DNA from: Sphingomonadales bacterium
GTDB taxonomy: Bacteria; Pseudomonadota; Alphaproteobacteria; Sphingomonadales; Sphingomonadaceae
NCBI GenBank assembly: GCA_004173185.1
Contig: SEFZ01000028.1
Coordinates: 1-49,971 of the forward strand
Direction: 5' to 3'
Length of the DNA stretch: 49,971 bases
Within the stretch, counting starts at the first letter, position 1. Every line of letters starts with the position of its first letter. The position numbers and the translations under genes are program-made. The notes under the pieces are model-generated. The model saw only the letters and a list, made by a program, of their open reading frames with translations, was not told the origin of the DNA and searched no databases. Positions 1 through 8,626 of this stretch are shown in pieces.

Positions 1-629
1 GCGAACAGCTTGATTCCCTCGGCCTCGGTATTGCCCGTCTGCAATATCGTCGCCTCTGGCTTCAGCGACCCTTCAAGCAACAGGCGCGCGAACTCGGCCG
101 CCCGCGGGTGCGTGTTGCCGACGATGATGCGCGACGGGTGGAGATTGTCGTAAAGCGCGCGCCCTTCGCGCAGGAACTCGGGCGAAAAGACGATGGCATC
201 GGTGCCAAGCTTTGCGCGCATTCGTTCGGTGAAGCCCACCGGAACGGTTGATTTTACGACGATCAGCGCGCCGGGCGCCCTCATCAGCGCGTCGGCGATC
301 ACGCTCTCGACCGTGCTTGTGTTGAAGTAATTGGAGTCTGGATCATAGTCGGTGGGAGTCGCAACTATGACAAAGGCGGCGTCCGCGTAGGCCTTATCGC
401 GGTCGGTCGTCGCGACGAGATTAAGCGGCTTGTTCGCCAGATAATCCTCGATTTCCGGATCGGCGATCGGCGACCGCTTTGCGTTGATCTCTTCCACCTT
501 GCGGGCATCGATGTCCAGCGCGACCACCTCATTGCGCTGCGCCAGCAATATGGCGTTGGAAATGCCGACGTAGCCCGTGCCGACGACAGTGATCTTGACG
601 GACGGCGCCGGCACATTTGCTGGGGGCAA
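1..629 (-). CDS. ugd: UDP-glucose 6-dehydrogenase, partial (C-terminus outside window)
   Basis: Oxidises UDP-glucose to UDP-glucuronate in the cytoplasm with two NAD+. About 209 residues are present of roughly 390, because the gene runs off the left edge. The N-terminal Rossmann motif reads GTGYVGISNAILLAQ, followed by SPIADPEIEDYLANKPLNL, ATPTDYDPDSNYFNTSTVES and FSPEFLREGRALYDNLHPSR. It closely follows the short enterobacterial Ugd form from memory, not the longer WecC/WbpA type. It breaks off at NTEAEGIKLF, before the catalytic cysteine region, so activity cannot be judged. I chose the TTG start at 627-629 because an AGAGGA Shine-Dalgarno lies 7 nt upstream; an in-frame GTG six codons... 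slightly downstream is the alternative. It lies 71 nt after selO on the same strand. With wecC and wbpA it is one of three UDP-sugar 6-dehydrogenases in the window, and it could supply GlcA for a C5-epimerisable polymer. Confidence 0.93.
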   Translation of the reverse strand, partial: MPPANVPAPSVKITVVGTGYVGISNAILLAQRNEVVALDIDARKVEEINAKRSPIADPEIEDYLANKPLNLVATTDRDKAYADAAFVIVATPTDYDPDSNYFNTSTVESVIADALMRAPGALIVVKSTVPVGFTERMRAKLGTDAIVFSPEFLREGRALYDNLHPSRIIVGNTHPRAAEFARLLLEGSLKPEATILQTGNTEAEGIKLF

Positions 630-677
630 TGATTTATCCTCTGATCGATGTTGGCGCCGTCCCTAGCAATTGCGGCG

Positions 678-700
678 CACCGGCTCAACCGTGGCCGGTG
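678..700 (-). terminator. Possible hairpin just after selO
   Basis: The seven-base arms CACCGGC (678-684) and GCCGGTG (694-700) are perfect inverted complements around a 9-nt loop. They begin immediately after the selO stop codon on the minus strand. No T-tract follows, so this could be an incomplete or Rho-assisted terminator, or chance. It sits in the short gap before ugd, so it bears on whether ugd is co-transcribed with selO. Confidence 0.3.
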
Positions 701-2164
701 TCAGGTGCCGCAGAAGGTCTGGTAGGGGCCAGCGTCGGCCGCGGCCGGCTTCGCAAAACGCTCGAACCCTGGGCGAACGGCATAGGGATGGCGCACAACC
801 TCGAGCAGTTCGAGCCACGGCGCGAGATCGCCCGCCTCCGCCGCAGCCAAAGCGGCTTCGACCAGATGATTGCGCGGGATATATAGCGGGTTCACGGCAT
901 CCATCGCAGCTGCATGTTCCAGCGGCCCCGTCAGCTCCCGCGCGATCCTCTCCCACCAGTCGGCGATCCACGGCGCCATCGCGTCGGGCGCCGGAAGCAG
1001 GCTCTCGAACAGCGCACCGTCGCCGCGCAGCAGCATCGCGAGCGCGCGGAAGAAGGAGGTGAAGTCGACGTCATGTTCTTCAAGTTCGTCGAAAAGCGTA
1101 TCGATCAACTCGCTGTCGTCGGCGCCCTCGCCGCCCAGCCCCAGTTTTGCCCTGACCTGCGCATGCCATATGGTACGAAAACGGACGGGAATGGCGTCAA
1201 CCAATGCCTTCGCCTCGTCGACATCCGCGGGCGACACCCTGTGAATCGCGGGGAGCAGAGCCTCGGCGAAGCGCGCCATGTTCCAGTGCAAGATCTGCGG
1301 CTGGCGGCCATAGGCATAGCGGCCGTTGGCGTCGATCGAGCTGAAGACCGTGTTCACGGCAAAGCGGTCCATGAAGGCACAAGGTCCATAGTCGATCGTC
1401 TCGCCGCTAATCGCGACATTGTCGGTGTTCATGACACCATGAATAAAGCCGACGCCGAGCCAGTGCGCAACCAGTTCGCATTGCAGGCCGATGACGCGGT
1501 CGAGAAGTGCGAGCGACGGGTTGTCGGCTTCGACGAGGTCGGGAAAATGTCGGCGGACGCTGTAGTCGGCGAGTTGGACGACGTGGTCGGCGCCAAAATG
1601 GGCCGCGAAAAACTGGAAGGTGCCGACGCGAATGTGGCTGCTCGCAATGCGGGTCAGCACCGCGCCGGGGTGCGCGCGCTCGCGCTGCACGCGGTCCCCC
1701 GTCGCAACGGCGGCGAGCGCCCGCGTCGTCGGGACGCCCATCGCCGCCATCGCCTCCGACACGAGAAATTCGCGCAGCACGGGGCCAATAGCAGCCATAC
1801 CGTCGCCGTTGCGCGAAAAGGCGGTCGGCCCGGACCCTTTTAGCTGAAGGTCGAACCGCGCACCATCGGGAGCGACGATTTCGCCCAGAAGCAGAGCGCG
1901 ACCGTCGCCGAGTTGAGGCGAAAAATGCCCGAACTGATGACCGGCGTAGGCGAATGCCAGCGGCTTGGAACCGTCGGGCAGCGATTTACCCGAAAACAGC
2001 CGTGCCAACTGATCGTCACCAGCGTCCGATGCGTCCAGCCCGAGCTTTTTCGCCAGCGCATGATTGAATATCAATAGCTTTGGCGCCACGGGCTTGGCCG
2101 CCTCGGCGGGCGAATAAAAGCCCTCCATTGAATCATAGAAGCTATTTTCGAAGGCGAAGTCCAT
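701..2164 (-). CDS. selO: SelO/YdiU family protein adenylyltransferase
   Basis: A pseudokinase-fold enzyme that transfers AMP from ATP to Ser, Thr or Tyr of target proteins. In bacteria the family is linked to redox and glutathionylation control. At 487 residues it has the usual family length. Visible signatures are FAYAGHQFGHFSPQLGDGRA near residue 75, LQLKGSGPTAFSRNGDG (the nucleotide-binding loop), PTTRALAAVATGD, and HGVMNTDNVAISG followed by IDYGPCAFMD, which holds the metal-binding Asn/Asp and the DYG that replaces kinase DFG. The C-terminal FCGT matches the position where some eukaryotic SelO proteins carry selenocysteine. ATG at 2162-2164 fits the family N-terminus. It has no evident link to polysaccharide synthesis and looks like a housekeeping neighbour. 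Confidence 0.95.
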   Translation of the reverse strand: MDFAFENSFYDSMEGFYSPAEAAKPVAPKLLIFNHALAKKLGLDASDAGDDQLARLFSGKSLPDGSKPLAFAYAGHQFGHFSPQLGDGRALLLGEIVAPDGARFDLQLKGSGPTAFSRNGDGMAAIGPVLREFLVSEAMAAMGVPTTRALAAVATGDRVQRERAHPGAVLTRIASSHIRVGTFQFFAAHFGADHVVQLADYSVRRHFPDLVEADNPSLALLDRVIGLQCELVAHWLGVGFIHGVMNTDNVAISGETIDYGPCAFMDRFAVNTVFSSIDANGRYAYGRQPQILHWNMARFAEALLPAIHRVSPADVDEAKALVDAIPVRFRTIWHAQVRAKLGLGGEGADDSELIDTLFDELEEHDVDFTSFFRALAMLLRGDGALFESLLPAPDAMAPWIADWWERIARELTGPLEHAAAMDAVNPLYIPRNHLVEAALAAAEAGDLAPWLELLEVVRHPYAVRPGFERFAKPAAADAGPYQTFCGT

Positions 2165-2415
2165 GTCGGCCTATGTCGAGTGTTGACGTCATGATTGCAA
2201 GTGTACGAATGGCTACCCTCATTTTGGGTTCGACACCGTGGTTCGCCGGTTGGTCGAGTGTTTCAAAAGGCGCGCGCTCGCGGCGTCGTCCCCAGGTGGA
2301 AGTTAAGCGATTGAGAAAGCCCATCGCCAAGCTATAGAGACGGCGAAACCGGCGGGTTGCCCGCTCCGATCCCTCTTCCCACCTAGCTTATAAAGCCGTG
2401 GCTTCTGGAATTCTT

Positions 2416-4284
2416 ATGTGCGGAATCAGTGGATGTGTTCTCAGGGCCGGTGATCGCGAGCCGCCGGCCCCGCTTGTCGCGATCGTCGAATATCAACATC
2501 GCCGGGGACCTGACAGCACCGGCTATATTTCCCGGGCGCTCGGCGATGGTCGCTCGCTGTGGTTCGCGCACAACCGGCTGTCGATCATCGATCTTTCGTC
2601 GGACGCCAACCAGCCGATGGTCAGTCAGGACGAACGCTACAGCCTCGTCTTCAACGGCGAGATCTACAATTATGTTGAGCTGCGCGAGGAACTCGCCGCC
2701 GCTGGCTACGCCTTTCTTACCGCCAGCGATACTGAAGTGTTGATGGCGGCGCTCATTGTCTGGGGCGAGGCCGGTCTCGCGAAACTGTTCGGAATGTTCA
2801 CGCTCGCGTTGCACGACCGTATGACCGACCGATTGATTCTCGCGCGGGATCGCTTCGGGGTAAAGCCGCTCTATTACCGTCAGAATTGCGATGACATCTG
2901 GTTCGCATCGACCCCGGGCGCGATCGGCAGGAACGAGGCGTGCGCGCCGAATCTCGAATATGCAGGCCGCGGCATCCGGCTCAAATATTATGAGGATGAG
3001 AGCGACATTGCGCCATACCACGGCATTCATGCGATGCCGCCTGGGCATTGCGCCGTCATCGACCTCAGCCAACGCGAGAGCATCGCGCCCAAGCCCTATT
3101 ACGACCTTGACGCCGCTTGGCGCGCCGAACGACCGCGTCTCGCAGGCATGGACACAAGTGCGCTGCGCGCCGAACTTTTCGAACGGCTGCGCCACGCAAC
3201 AATAATCCGCCTGCGTGCGGACGTGCCGATCGGCCTTTCGCTGTCGTCGGGCGTTGATTCGACCACGGTCGCCGCGTTGTGCGCCGAAGCCGGCGTGCCC
3301 CCACTCGGATTCTGCTTCGGCGATCCCGACGACAGCGCCAGCGAGGCACCGGGTGTAAAGCGATTTGCCGCGCATCTGGGGCAACAGGTCCGCTTTATCC
3401 CGCAGGTAAAGGGCTACGACGCTCGGCGTCTGTTCTGGCGGACACTGCGCGCGCAGGGCGCCCCCTTCCCGCATACCAGCCAGATCGCCCAATATGCGGT
3501 GTTCGAGGATGCTCGCGCGCACGGCATCAAGGTGATGCTCGGCGGACAGGGCGGAGACGAGGCCTTCATGGGTTATCGCAAATTCTTTCTTTTCCAGGTC
3601 CGCCACATGCTTCGATCGCGGGATTGGGGCGCCGTGCCGGCAGCAGCATCGAACATTCTCCAGATTCTGCCCGCCATCGCGTCGCGCGCCTCCATCTTCT
3701 GGCGCGAACGCGGCCGCTACTCGGCCGAAAGCAGCGAGGGGCTGGGTTCGGGTTTGATGCTTCCCCCGCTGGCGTACAGCTCCCCGCCTGGCGCGGGGCT
3801 CGGCGGCGATCCGGCGATTCGCCAAGCGCTCGACGTCACGCGTTACAGCCTTCCCTCGCTATTGCGGTACGAGGATCGCAATTCGATGGGAAACAGCATC
3901 GAAAGTCGACTTCCCTTCCTCGACCATCGCGTGATCGAATTCGGAACCGCGCTTCCCATCCGGCACAAGCTGCGGAACGGTATGGGAAAATATCTGTTGC
4001 GCGACGCGATGCGCGGCAGGGTGCCTGACTGGATCCTGTTTAACCGCGACAAGCGCGGCTTCGACACGCGGCACGCCGACTGGGTTGCGAGCGGGATCGG
4101 CGATGCGATCCGGCAGGGTCTCGCGATCCACACCACCGCATCGGCGAGCTTGCTGCCCGCCGACGCGGAAATCGACCATTATTTCTCCGACAAGCAACTG
4201 ACCGATGTCGCGTCACGCTTTGCCGAAGCCACGACCCTGCTCTGGCTTCTCGACCCCAGTTTCGCGAGTTATCCCGAGGTCTGA
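2416..4284 (+). CDS. asnB: Asparagine-synthase-family glutamine amidotransferase (first copy)
   Basis: A class II glutamine amidotransferase fused to an AsnB-type ATP-dependent synthetase domain, 622 residues. The start is set at 2416 because the family needs Cys as residue 2 (MCGISGC), which becomes the N-terminal nucleophile. An in-frame GTG lies six codons upstream at 2398 but would bury it. RGPDSTGY and the NGEIYNY motif mark the glutaminase domain; LSSGVDSTTVAAL is the PP-loop ATP site (usual SGGxDS), and GGQGGDEAF lies in the synthetase half. In polysaccharide loci such enzymes often amidate a uronic-acid carboxylate rather than aspartate, and the uronate genes here make that plausible. 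Ordinary asparagine synthesis cannot be excluded. Its 3' end overlaps the convergent glycosyltransferase gene by 16 bp. Confidence 0.9.
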   Translation: MCGISGCVLRAGDREPPAPLVAIVEYQHRRGPDSTGYISRALGDGRSLWFAHNRLSIIDLSSDANQPMVSQDERYSLVFNGEIYNYVELREELAAAGYAFLTASDTEVLMAALIVWGEAGLAKLFGMFTLALHDRMTDRLILARDRFGVKPLYYRQNCDDIWFASTPGAIGRNEACAPNLEYAGRGIRLKYYEDESDIAPYHGIHAMPPGHCAVIDLSQRESIAPKPYYDLDAAWRAERPRLAGMDTSALRAELFERLRHATIIRLRADVPIGLSLSSGVDSTTVAALCAEAGVPPLGFCFGDPDDSASEAPGVKRFAAHLGQQVRFIPQVKGYDARRLFWRTLRAQGAPFPHTSQIAQYAVFEDARAHGIKVMLGGQGGDEAFMGYRKFFLFQVRHMLRSRDWGAVPAAASNILQILPAIASRASIFWRERGRYSAESSEGLGSGLMLPPLAYSSPPGAGLGGDPAIRQALDVTRYSLPSLLRYEDRNSMGNSIESRLPFLDHRVIEFGTALPIRHKLRNGMGKYLLRDAMRGRVPDWILFNRDKRGFDTRHADWVASGIGDAIRQGLAIHTTASASLLPADAEIDHYFSDKQLTDVASRFAEATTLLWLLDPSFASYPEV

Positions 4285-5549
4285 GCCGCTTTCCACCCGC
4301 CTGCGATCGCCTCGACATGGGCGACATAGTCGCCATAGGTTTGGTCCTGATCGAATGATGCAGCGTAAAGGTCGCGCACCCGCGCCTTCATCGCCGCGAC
4401 CCGTCCTGGATCGTCGACGAGCGACTTGATACTCGCGGCAAGCGCCGCCGTGTCACCGGCTGGCACATTGATGCCCACATTCTGTTCTGCGATCAGTTCA
4501 GCCAGGTCGCCGAGAGCCCCGTTCAGGATCGGGATGCCGCACGCCAGATAGGCGAACGCCTTGTTGTTGAAAGCCGGCGACGCGAAGTTCATCGGGAGCA
4601 GCCCGACGTCGCTTCGAGACAGGATCGCGCGCATTTCGGGCGGCTTCAGCCAACCCAGCCGCCGCGCGAATGGCAGTGCTGCAATTCGGCGATCTACCTC
4701 GTCAGCGTTAACGCCGTCGCCGCCGATCAACAGCCGGACGCCGCGGCTATCGAAACCGGGATCGCGTGACAGCAGTTCGAACGCCTCGATCACGAGCAGC
4801 GGGTGCTGAGTGCGGTTATAGGTGCCGACGAAGGTGAACACGGCCTTCCCTTCGGAATCGGCCAACATTTCCCTATGTTCCTCACCCAGATCGGTGAGTG
4901 GCGCCGACACCGGGTCAGCACTTTCCATTGTCGACAGATAGAAGACCCGGTCCTTTTCCGTGCGCCCGCGACCGGCCTTCGCCAGCCCCCAGTCAAGCAT
5001 CGAGTTCATCATCGCGACAAGTGCGGTCGCCTGTTGCATCGCCCCCCGCGCGCGACGGCTTTCGAACAAAAGGCCAGCGCGGACCAGCGGCTTGATCGGC
5101 GCCGGCGCGTAATCATGAAAAATATCGGGCCATTTGTCCCGAACATCGATCAGCGAGGGAATGCGATGGTCGCGAGCGAAAGCGACCATCGCCGCTGCGG
5201 TGACATGGTCGGGGAGCGACGCGACGACAATATCGGGTCGCGGCAGCACTTCGGCCTGCCGCCGGAAATCGCGCGCAGCCAGCAGATGGTCATAGAGCCG
5301 CCGGACACCGATATTTCGCTTGTAACCGCTCCCCTGCATGAACCGCACCTCAAGCCCGTTCGGCATGGTCCAGCATCCGTCGATGGCATCGGCCATCTCC
5401 CTCCGCCATTGTTTGCGGATATGATCGAAAGCGGAGGTCCAGAGCGTGACTTCGTGTCCACGCTCGATCAGGTACCGCGCCAGCAGCATCGTGCGCGTGT
5501 TGTCGGCATGATCAAGGCGCTGCCCGATCGTGCTGAGCCAGACTATCAT
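4269..5549 (-). CDS. Glycosyltransferase family 4 protein
   Basis: A 426-residue GT-B enzyme that probably adds one sugar of the repeat unit to the lipid-linked intermediate at the inner face of the membrane. The N-terminus (MIVWLSTIGQ, then LARYLIERGHEVTLWTS) is the acceptor-side Rossmann domain. VFTFVGTYNRTQHPLLVIEA begins the donor domain, and NKAFAYLACGIPILNG is the nucleotide-sugar binding helix region. It resembles WbuB-like GT4 proteins, but donor and acceptor cannot be read from sequence. ATG 5547-5549 lies two bases after the wzy stop, with a GGAAA element upstream, so the two genes are probably co-transcribed. The 3' end converges on and slightly overlaps the amidotransferase gene. 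Confidence 0.88.
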   Translation of the reverse strand: MIVWLSTIGQRLDHADNTRTMLLARYLIERGHEVTLWTSAFDHIRKQWRREMADAIDGCWTMPNGLEVRFMQGSGYKRNIGVRRLYDHLLAARDFRRQAEVLPRPDIVVASLPDHVTAAAMVAFARDHRIPSLIDVRDKWPDIFHDYAPAPIKPLVRAGLLFESRRARGAMQQATALVAMMNSMLDWGLAKAGRGRTEKDRVFYLSTMESADPVSAPLTDLGEEHREMLADSEGKAVFTFVGTYNRTQHPLLVIEAFELLSRDPGFDSRGVRLLIGGDGVNADEVDRRIAALPFARRLGWLKPPEMRAILSRSDVGLLPMNFASPAFNNKAFAYLACGIPILNGALGDLAELIAEQNVGINVPAGDTAALAASIKSLVDDPGRVAAMKARVRDLYAASFDQDQTYGDYVAHVEAIAGGWKAAQTSG

Positions 5550-5551
5550 GG

Positions 5552-6928
5552 TTATTTCCGGGTGCTAGGGGACTGCCGATCAGACGGCATGAGTAGGAGG
5601 AGGAGGATCAGCAAGGCACCGCCGTTCGACGTGATGACCGAATGGACCGCCGTGTTCGAAACGCCGAAGCCGAAGGAGACGATCGCTGCGATGCTAATCG
5701 GAATAATTTTGCGATCGACCAGCGAGTCGAGAAGCCAGCAGACCATCACGAGCGACAGCGATGCGAAAATCACGCCGCCGACGCCCAGATTGCCGTAGCC
5801 GTCGGCCCAAAAATTCCCGTTAGCGTGGTTGCCCTCAATCGAAAAAGACGAACCGACCATCTCGGCGATCGGCCGGCTATATTGCGGATCGAACAGGAAA
5901 CGCCCGAAGCTGTCCTGGTACAGCCCCTTGGCTGCATGCTCGAAGAAATCGAAATACTGAGCGGTGAGATAGCCATTATTCCCGATGAAGCGGAAATGGA
6001 TGATCCAGCTCAGAATCCCGCCGCTCCCGGTTACCATATCGAGCGCGAGCGGGATGATCGTCAGCCCGATCGCGACCGCCACGAGAATCCAGCCGAACGA
6101 GCGCAGCCCGAAGCCGCGCAGGAGCAGAGTGACCGCTGCAGCGAACAGCGGCACGAACAAATGGCTGCGAAAGGAGGTTGCGCCAAAACTTTCGACCGCG
6201 ATGACCAATCCCAGCAGCGCCAAAACCCAATGCCGCCGCAGGAGGCCATATACGAGGCAGATGGGCGCGAGCGACGCCGCGGTCGCGTTGGCGATATAGG
6301 GAAGGATACTTCCGCTCTGCTGCACGATCGTGTCGGCACGGCGGTCGTAAACCGTCGTAAAGTCGAAGCTGTCCGCCGAATATTCGCCAAGATACAGCAT
6401 CGCCGCAATCGCCCCGAAGGCCATCATATAGAGGAAGACCACGTAGAACCGTTCGCTGAGCGGGACGCGCGCGAAACTCAGCGTCGGCAGTAAGCGGCGG
6501 AGTTCGAGCAGCGCCTGCGCGCCAAGCAGCGTCGCGTGGATACCGAGCTGGCGATCGAACGTCGCCGGGACCGCCACGGTCAGATAGATGGCCGACGGCA
6601 CGAAGACGAACAGATAGACCTGGAAGATCAGGATATCGGACAATTGATGGAAACTGCGGCGGAGCCACAGCAAGGGAATGAGCGTCACGAGAAACGACAG
6701 CGCGCGCGAATATTCGACCGGGGGATAATATTGAAAACCGGCCCGGATGAAGCCGATATTGATCCCGATTACGTCAACGAAGATAAAATAGGTTAGCCAG
6801 CCATAGACAAGAATCAGGCCCGCGACGACCGGAAGCGAATTGATCCGTTCGCTGGTCTGCGCCACGAACCGACGCCAACCCCGGGTAGCCGCTGGCGATG
6901 GCGACGCCGGATCGGCATAAGACGCCAT
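5552..6928 (-). CDS. wzy: Oligosaccharide repeat-unit polymerase (Wzy-like)
   Basis: A 458-residue integral membrane protein with about ten to twelve hydrophobic segments, for example LPVVAGLILVYGWLTYFIFV near residue 33, LSFLVTLIPLLWL and the C-terminal ALLILLLLLMP. It has the low sequence conservation typical of O-antigen polymerases. The large loop around residues 305-375 (SWIIHFRFIGNNGYL to SFSIEGNHANGNFWADGYGN) would be the periplasmic catalytic loop. The inferred role is block polymerisation of undecaprenyl-linked repeat units on the periplasmic side. A good Shine-Dalgarno (AGGAG, 6 nt before ATG 6926-6928) supports the start. It is divergent from the gene at 7054, so a promoter should lie in 6929-7053. 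Confidence 0.85.
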   Translation of the reverse strand: MASYADPASPSPAATRGWRRFVAQTSERINSLPVVAGLILVYGWLTYFIFVDVIGINIGFIRAGFQYYPPVEYSRALSFLVTLIPLLWLRRSFHQLSDILIFQVYLFVFVPSAIYLTVAVPATFDRQLGIHATLLGAQALLELRRLLPTLSFARVPLSERFYVVFLYMMAFGAIAAMLYLGEYSADSFDFTTVYDRRADTIVQQSGSILPYIANATAASLAPICLVYGLLRRHWVLALLGLVIAVESFGATSFRSHLFVPLFAAAVTLLLRGFGLRSFGWILVAVAIGLTIIPLALDMVTGSGGILSWIIHFRFIGNNGYLTAQYFDFFEHAAKGLYQDSFGRFLFDPQYSRPIAEMVGSSFSIEGNHANGNFWADGYGNLGVGGVIFASLSLVMVCWLLDSLVDRKIIPISIAAIVSFGFGVSNTAVHSVITSNGGALLILLLLLMPSDRQSPSTRK

Positions 6929-7053
6929 GAAAATCTCCTGCTGGCGCGATCCGGCGTTGTCGCAGACCGCTCGATATCAGGCAGCGCACATACGCGTCGC
7001 CATATGGTCAGTCAAATGATGGTGAAGCCTGATAAATCGGCTATGACGAAGAC

Positions 7054-8622
7054 ATGCCCCTCATTTCCAGTCGAAAGATGCGCATGGTGACAATGGCGCC
7101 AATCATGTTGGTTTTCGCGGTTCTCGCGGCACAGGACGGCATCCCGAATCCGTCGCCGCCGCTCCCGCTGGCGGTGGCGGCAACGGCTGTCTACCCCACG
7201 GATGCGGCGATGCTGCGCGGCGAGTTCGATCGGCTGCGCCAGTCGATCAACATCTCTGTCGGCGGCTCCATCTATGCCGCCTATCAGCTCGGCCGTCCGC
7301 TCGCGCGCGCGACGTTTGCGACAGACGATAGCACCCTCAAGCGCGATCTGGTCGGGCACGCGGCCGCACTGATCCGCGACCTGCCGACCTATGGAACGGT
7401 CGCCGAAGGCGCCCGTGAGGACATTTTCGCCGAAGCCGCCGACAGCATCTCCCCCCGAGTCCGCGAAGTCCGTGTCGCACTGACGGGCAGCGGTCCCAAA
7501 TTCGACGGCCTCCCTCTTCCTTACGATAAGCGCTTCCACGCCCACCGAATCTTCCCGCTGAAAGAGGGCAATCAGGTCGTGATCAACACGGGTAATATCC
7601 ACCAGTTTGGCTCTTATCTCTCGACGCTGGTGCGCCTCGGCGCGGCCGACAAGGCGATCACCAGCGATCCGGCGGCGCTGCGCGACCTCCGGACGATCAC
7701 GGAATATCTTTCGGCCGATTTTCTCCGCTTCTTCTGGCTCGAGGCGCCCGCCTGGCACTGGTCGGGCGCGTTCAAGGGTGGGATGAAGCAACGCGCGCTC
7801 GCGCGCCTCGACGGCGGCGAAAAGATGCGGAAGCGCACGTTCTTCCGCGGCTTCCTCGACTATGACATGCATGTCATGGCGGTCGCGGCGGATCTCAAGG
7901 CTGTCTCACGCCTTCGCCGCGATCTCGTTCCCGCGCGCGATCTTTCGGTAATCGAGGACGTCAACCAGTTGGCCGCACGGGTGATCGCTGAACGGGGGAC
8001 CGCCGGTGCGAACGGCGCCGATTTCTCGTTCGATCGCGGTTTTTGGGACGATAATCCGATCTCCCAATACGGCGGTTGCCAGGACGCACGGCTGCCGAGC
8101 CGCCCTTGCCCGATCAAGGGCTATACGATCGACATCAGCCACGCCCAGCGCTGGCCGGCCTGGCTCAGCAGCTTCGCGGCGGCGGCATCGACGGATGCCG
8201 AGCGCAGGCAGATTGCGACGTTACGGCTCTCGCTCGCAAAGCGTATCGCGGGCGACATCCGGTACAGCAACGGCCGGCTATTGCTGACGAACTTCCTTGA
8301 TGGCCGCGACGGCTGGTTCATCACCACGGGCAGCGAAGGCGGCCATGGCGCGCACCCGCCCTCTTCGTTGACGGGCTGGGCGATGCGCTATGGCGCGCTT
8401 GCGGAGCTTGCCGACCTCGACCCGCGCATCGCCACGGCGCAGCAGCATTTTTGCCAGACGATCATCAGCACCAACCCCGCCGATGTGCGCTTTCGCATGC
8501 GCAATTATGGTGAGCCGGAGGCCAATCCGGCGAACGGCATCCGGCCGCAAAGCGACGAATATGGCGCGAACAGCCCCTATGCACACATCTGCCGCATGGT
8601 CGAAATCGCGCGCAGGCGCTGA
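7054..8622 (+). CDS. Putative secreted protein of unknown function, possibly polysaccharide-active
   Basis: A 522-residue protein I do not recognise. The N-terminus looks like a Sec signal peptide: basic residues, a hydrophobic stretch MVTMAPIMLVFAVLAA, and a likely cut before QDG. ATG 7054 has no clear Shine-Dalgarno, and ATGs at 7078 and 7084 are possible. The mature part is rich in Trp, Tyr, Gly and Arg and predicted mostly helical, with segments such as NTGNIHQFGSYLSTLVRLG, FFWLEAPAWHWSG, YTIDISHAQRWPAWLS and WFITTGSEGGHGAH. That composition recalls alpha/alpha-toroid lyases and hydrolases of polysaccharides, but no family motif is certain. It is the only plus-strand gene between wzy and wzx and ends four bases before the convergent wzx. 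A periplasmic or surface enzyme acting on the polymer is a guess. Confidence 0.75.
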   Translation: MPLISSRKMRMVTMAPIMLVFAVLAAQDGIPNPSPPLPLAVAATAVYPTDAAMLRGEFDRLRQSINISVGGSIYAAYQLGRPLARATFATDDSTLKRDLVGHAAALIRDLPTYGTVAEGAREDIFAEAADSISPRVREVRVALTGSGPKFDGLPLPYDKRFHAHRIFPLKEGNQVVINTGNIHQFGSYLSTLVRLGAADKAITSDPAALRDLRTITEYLSADFLRFFWLEAPAWHWSGAFKGGMKQRALARLDGGEKMRKRTFFRGFLDYDMHVMAVAADLKAVSRLRRDLVPARDLSVIEDVNQLAARVIAERGTAGANGADFSFDRGFWDDNPISQYGGCQDARLPSRPCPIKGYTIDISHAQRWPAWLSSFAAAASTDAERRQIATLRLSLAKRIAGDIRYSNGRLLLTNFLDGRDGWFITTGSEGGHGAHPPSSLTGWAMRYGALAELADLDPRIATAQQHFCQTIISTNPADVRFRMRNYGEPEANPANGIRPQSDEYGANSPYAHICRMVEIARRR

Positions 8623-8626
8623 ACCG

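Noticed and set aside
2383..3825. 480-codon open frame on the minus strand opposite the first amidotransferase
   Set aside because: It is a long mirror frame typical of GC-rich coding DNA; the plus strand has clear family motifs and the mirror product has none.
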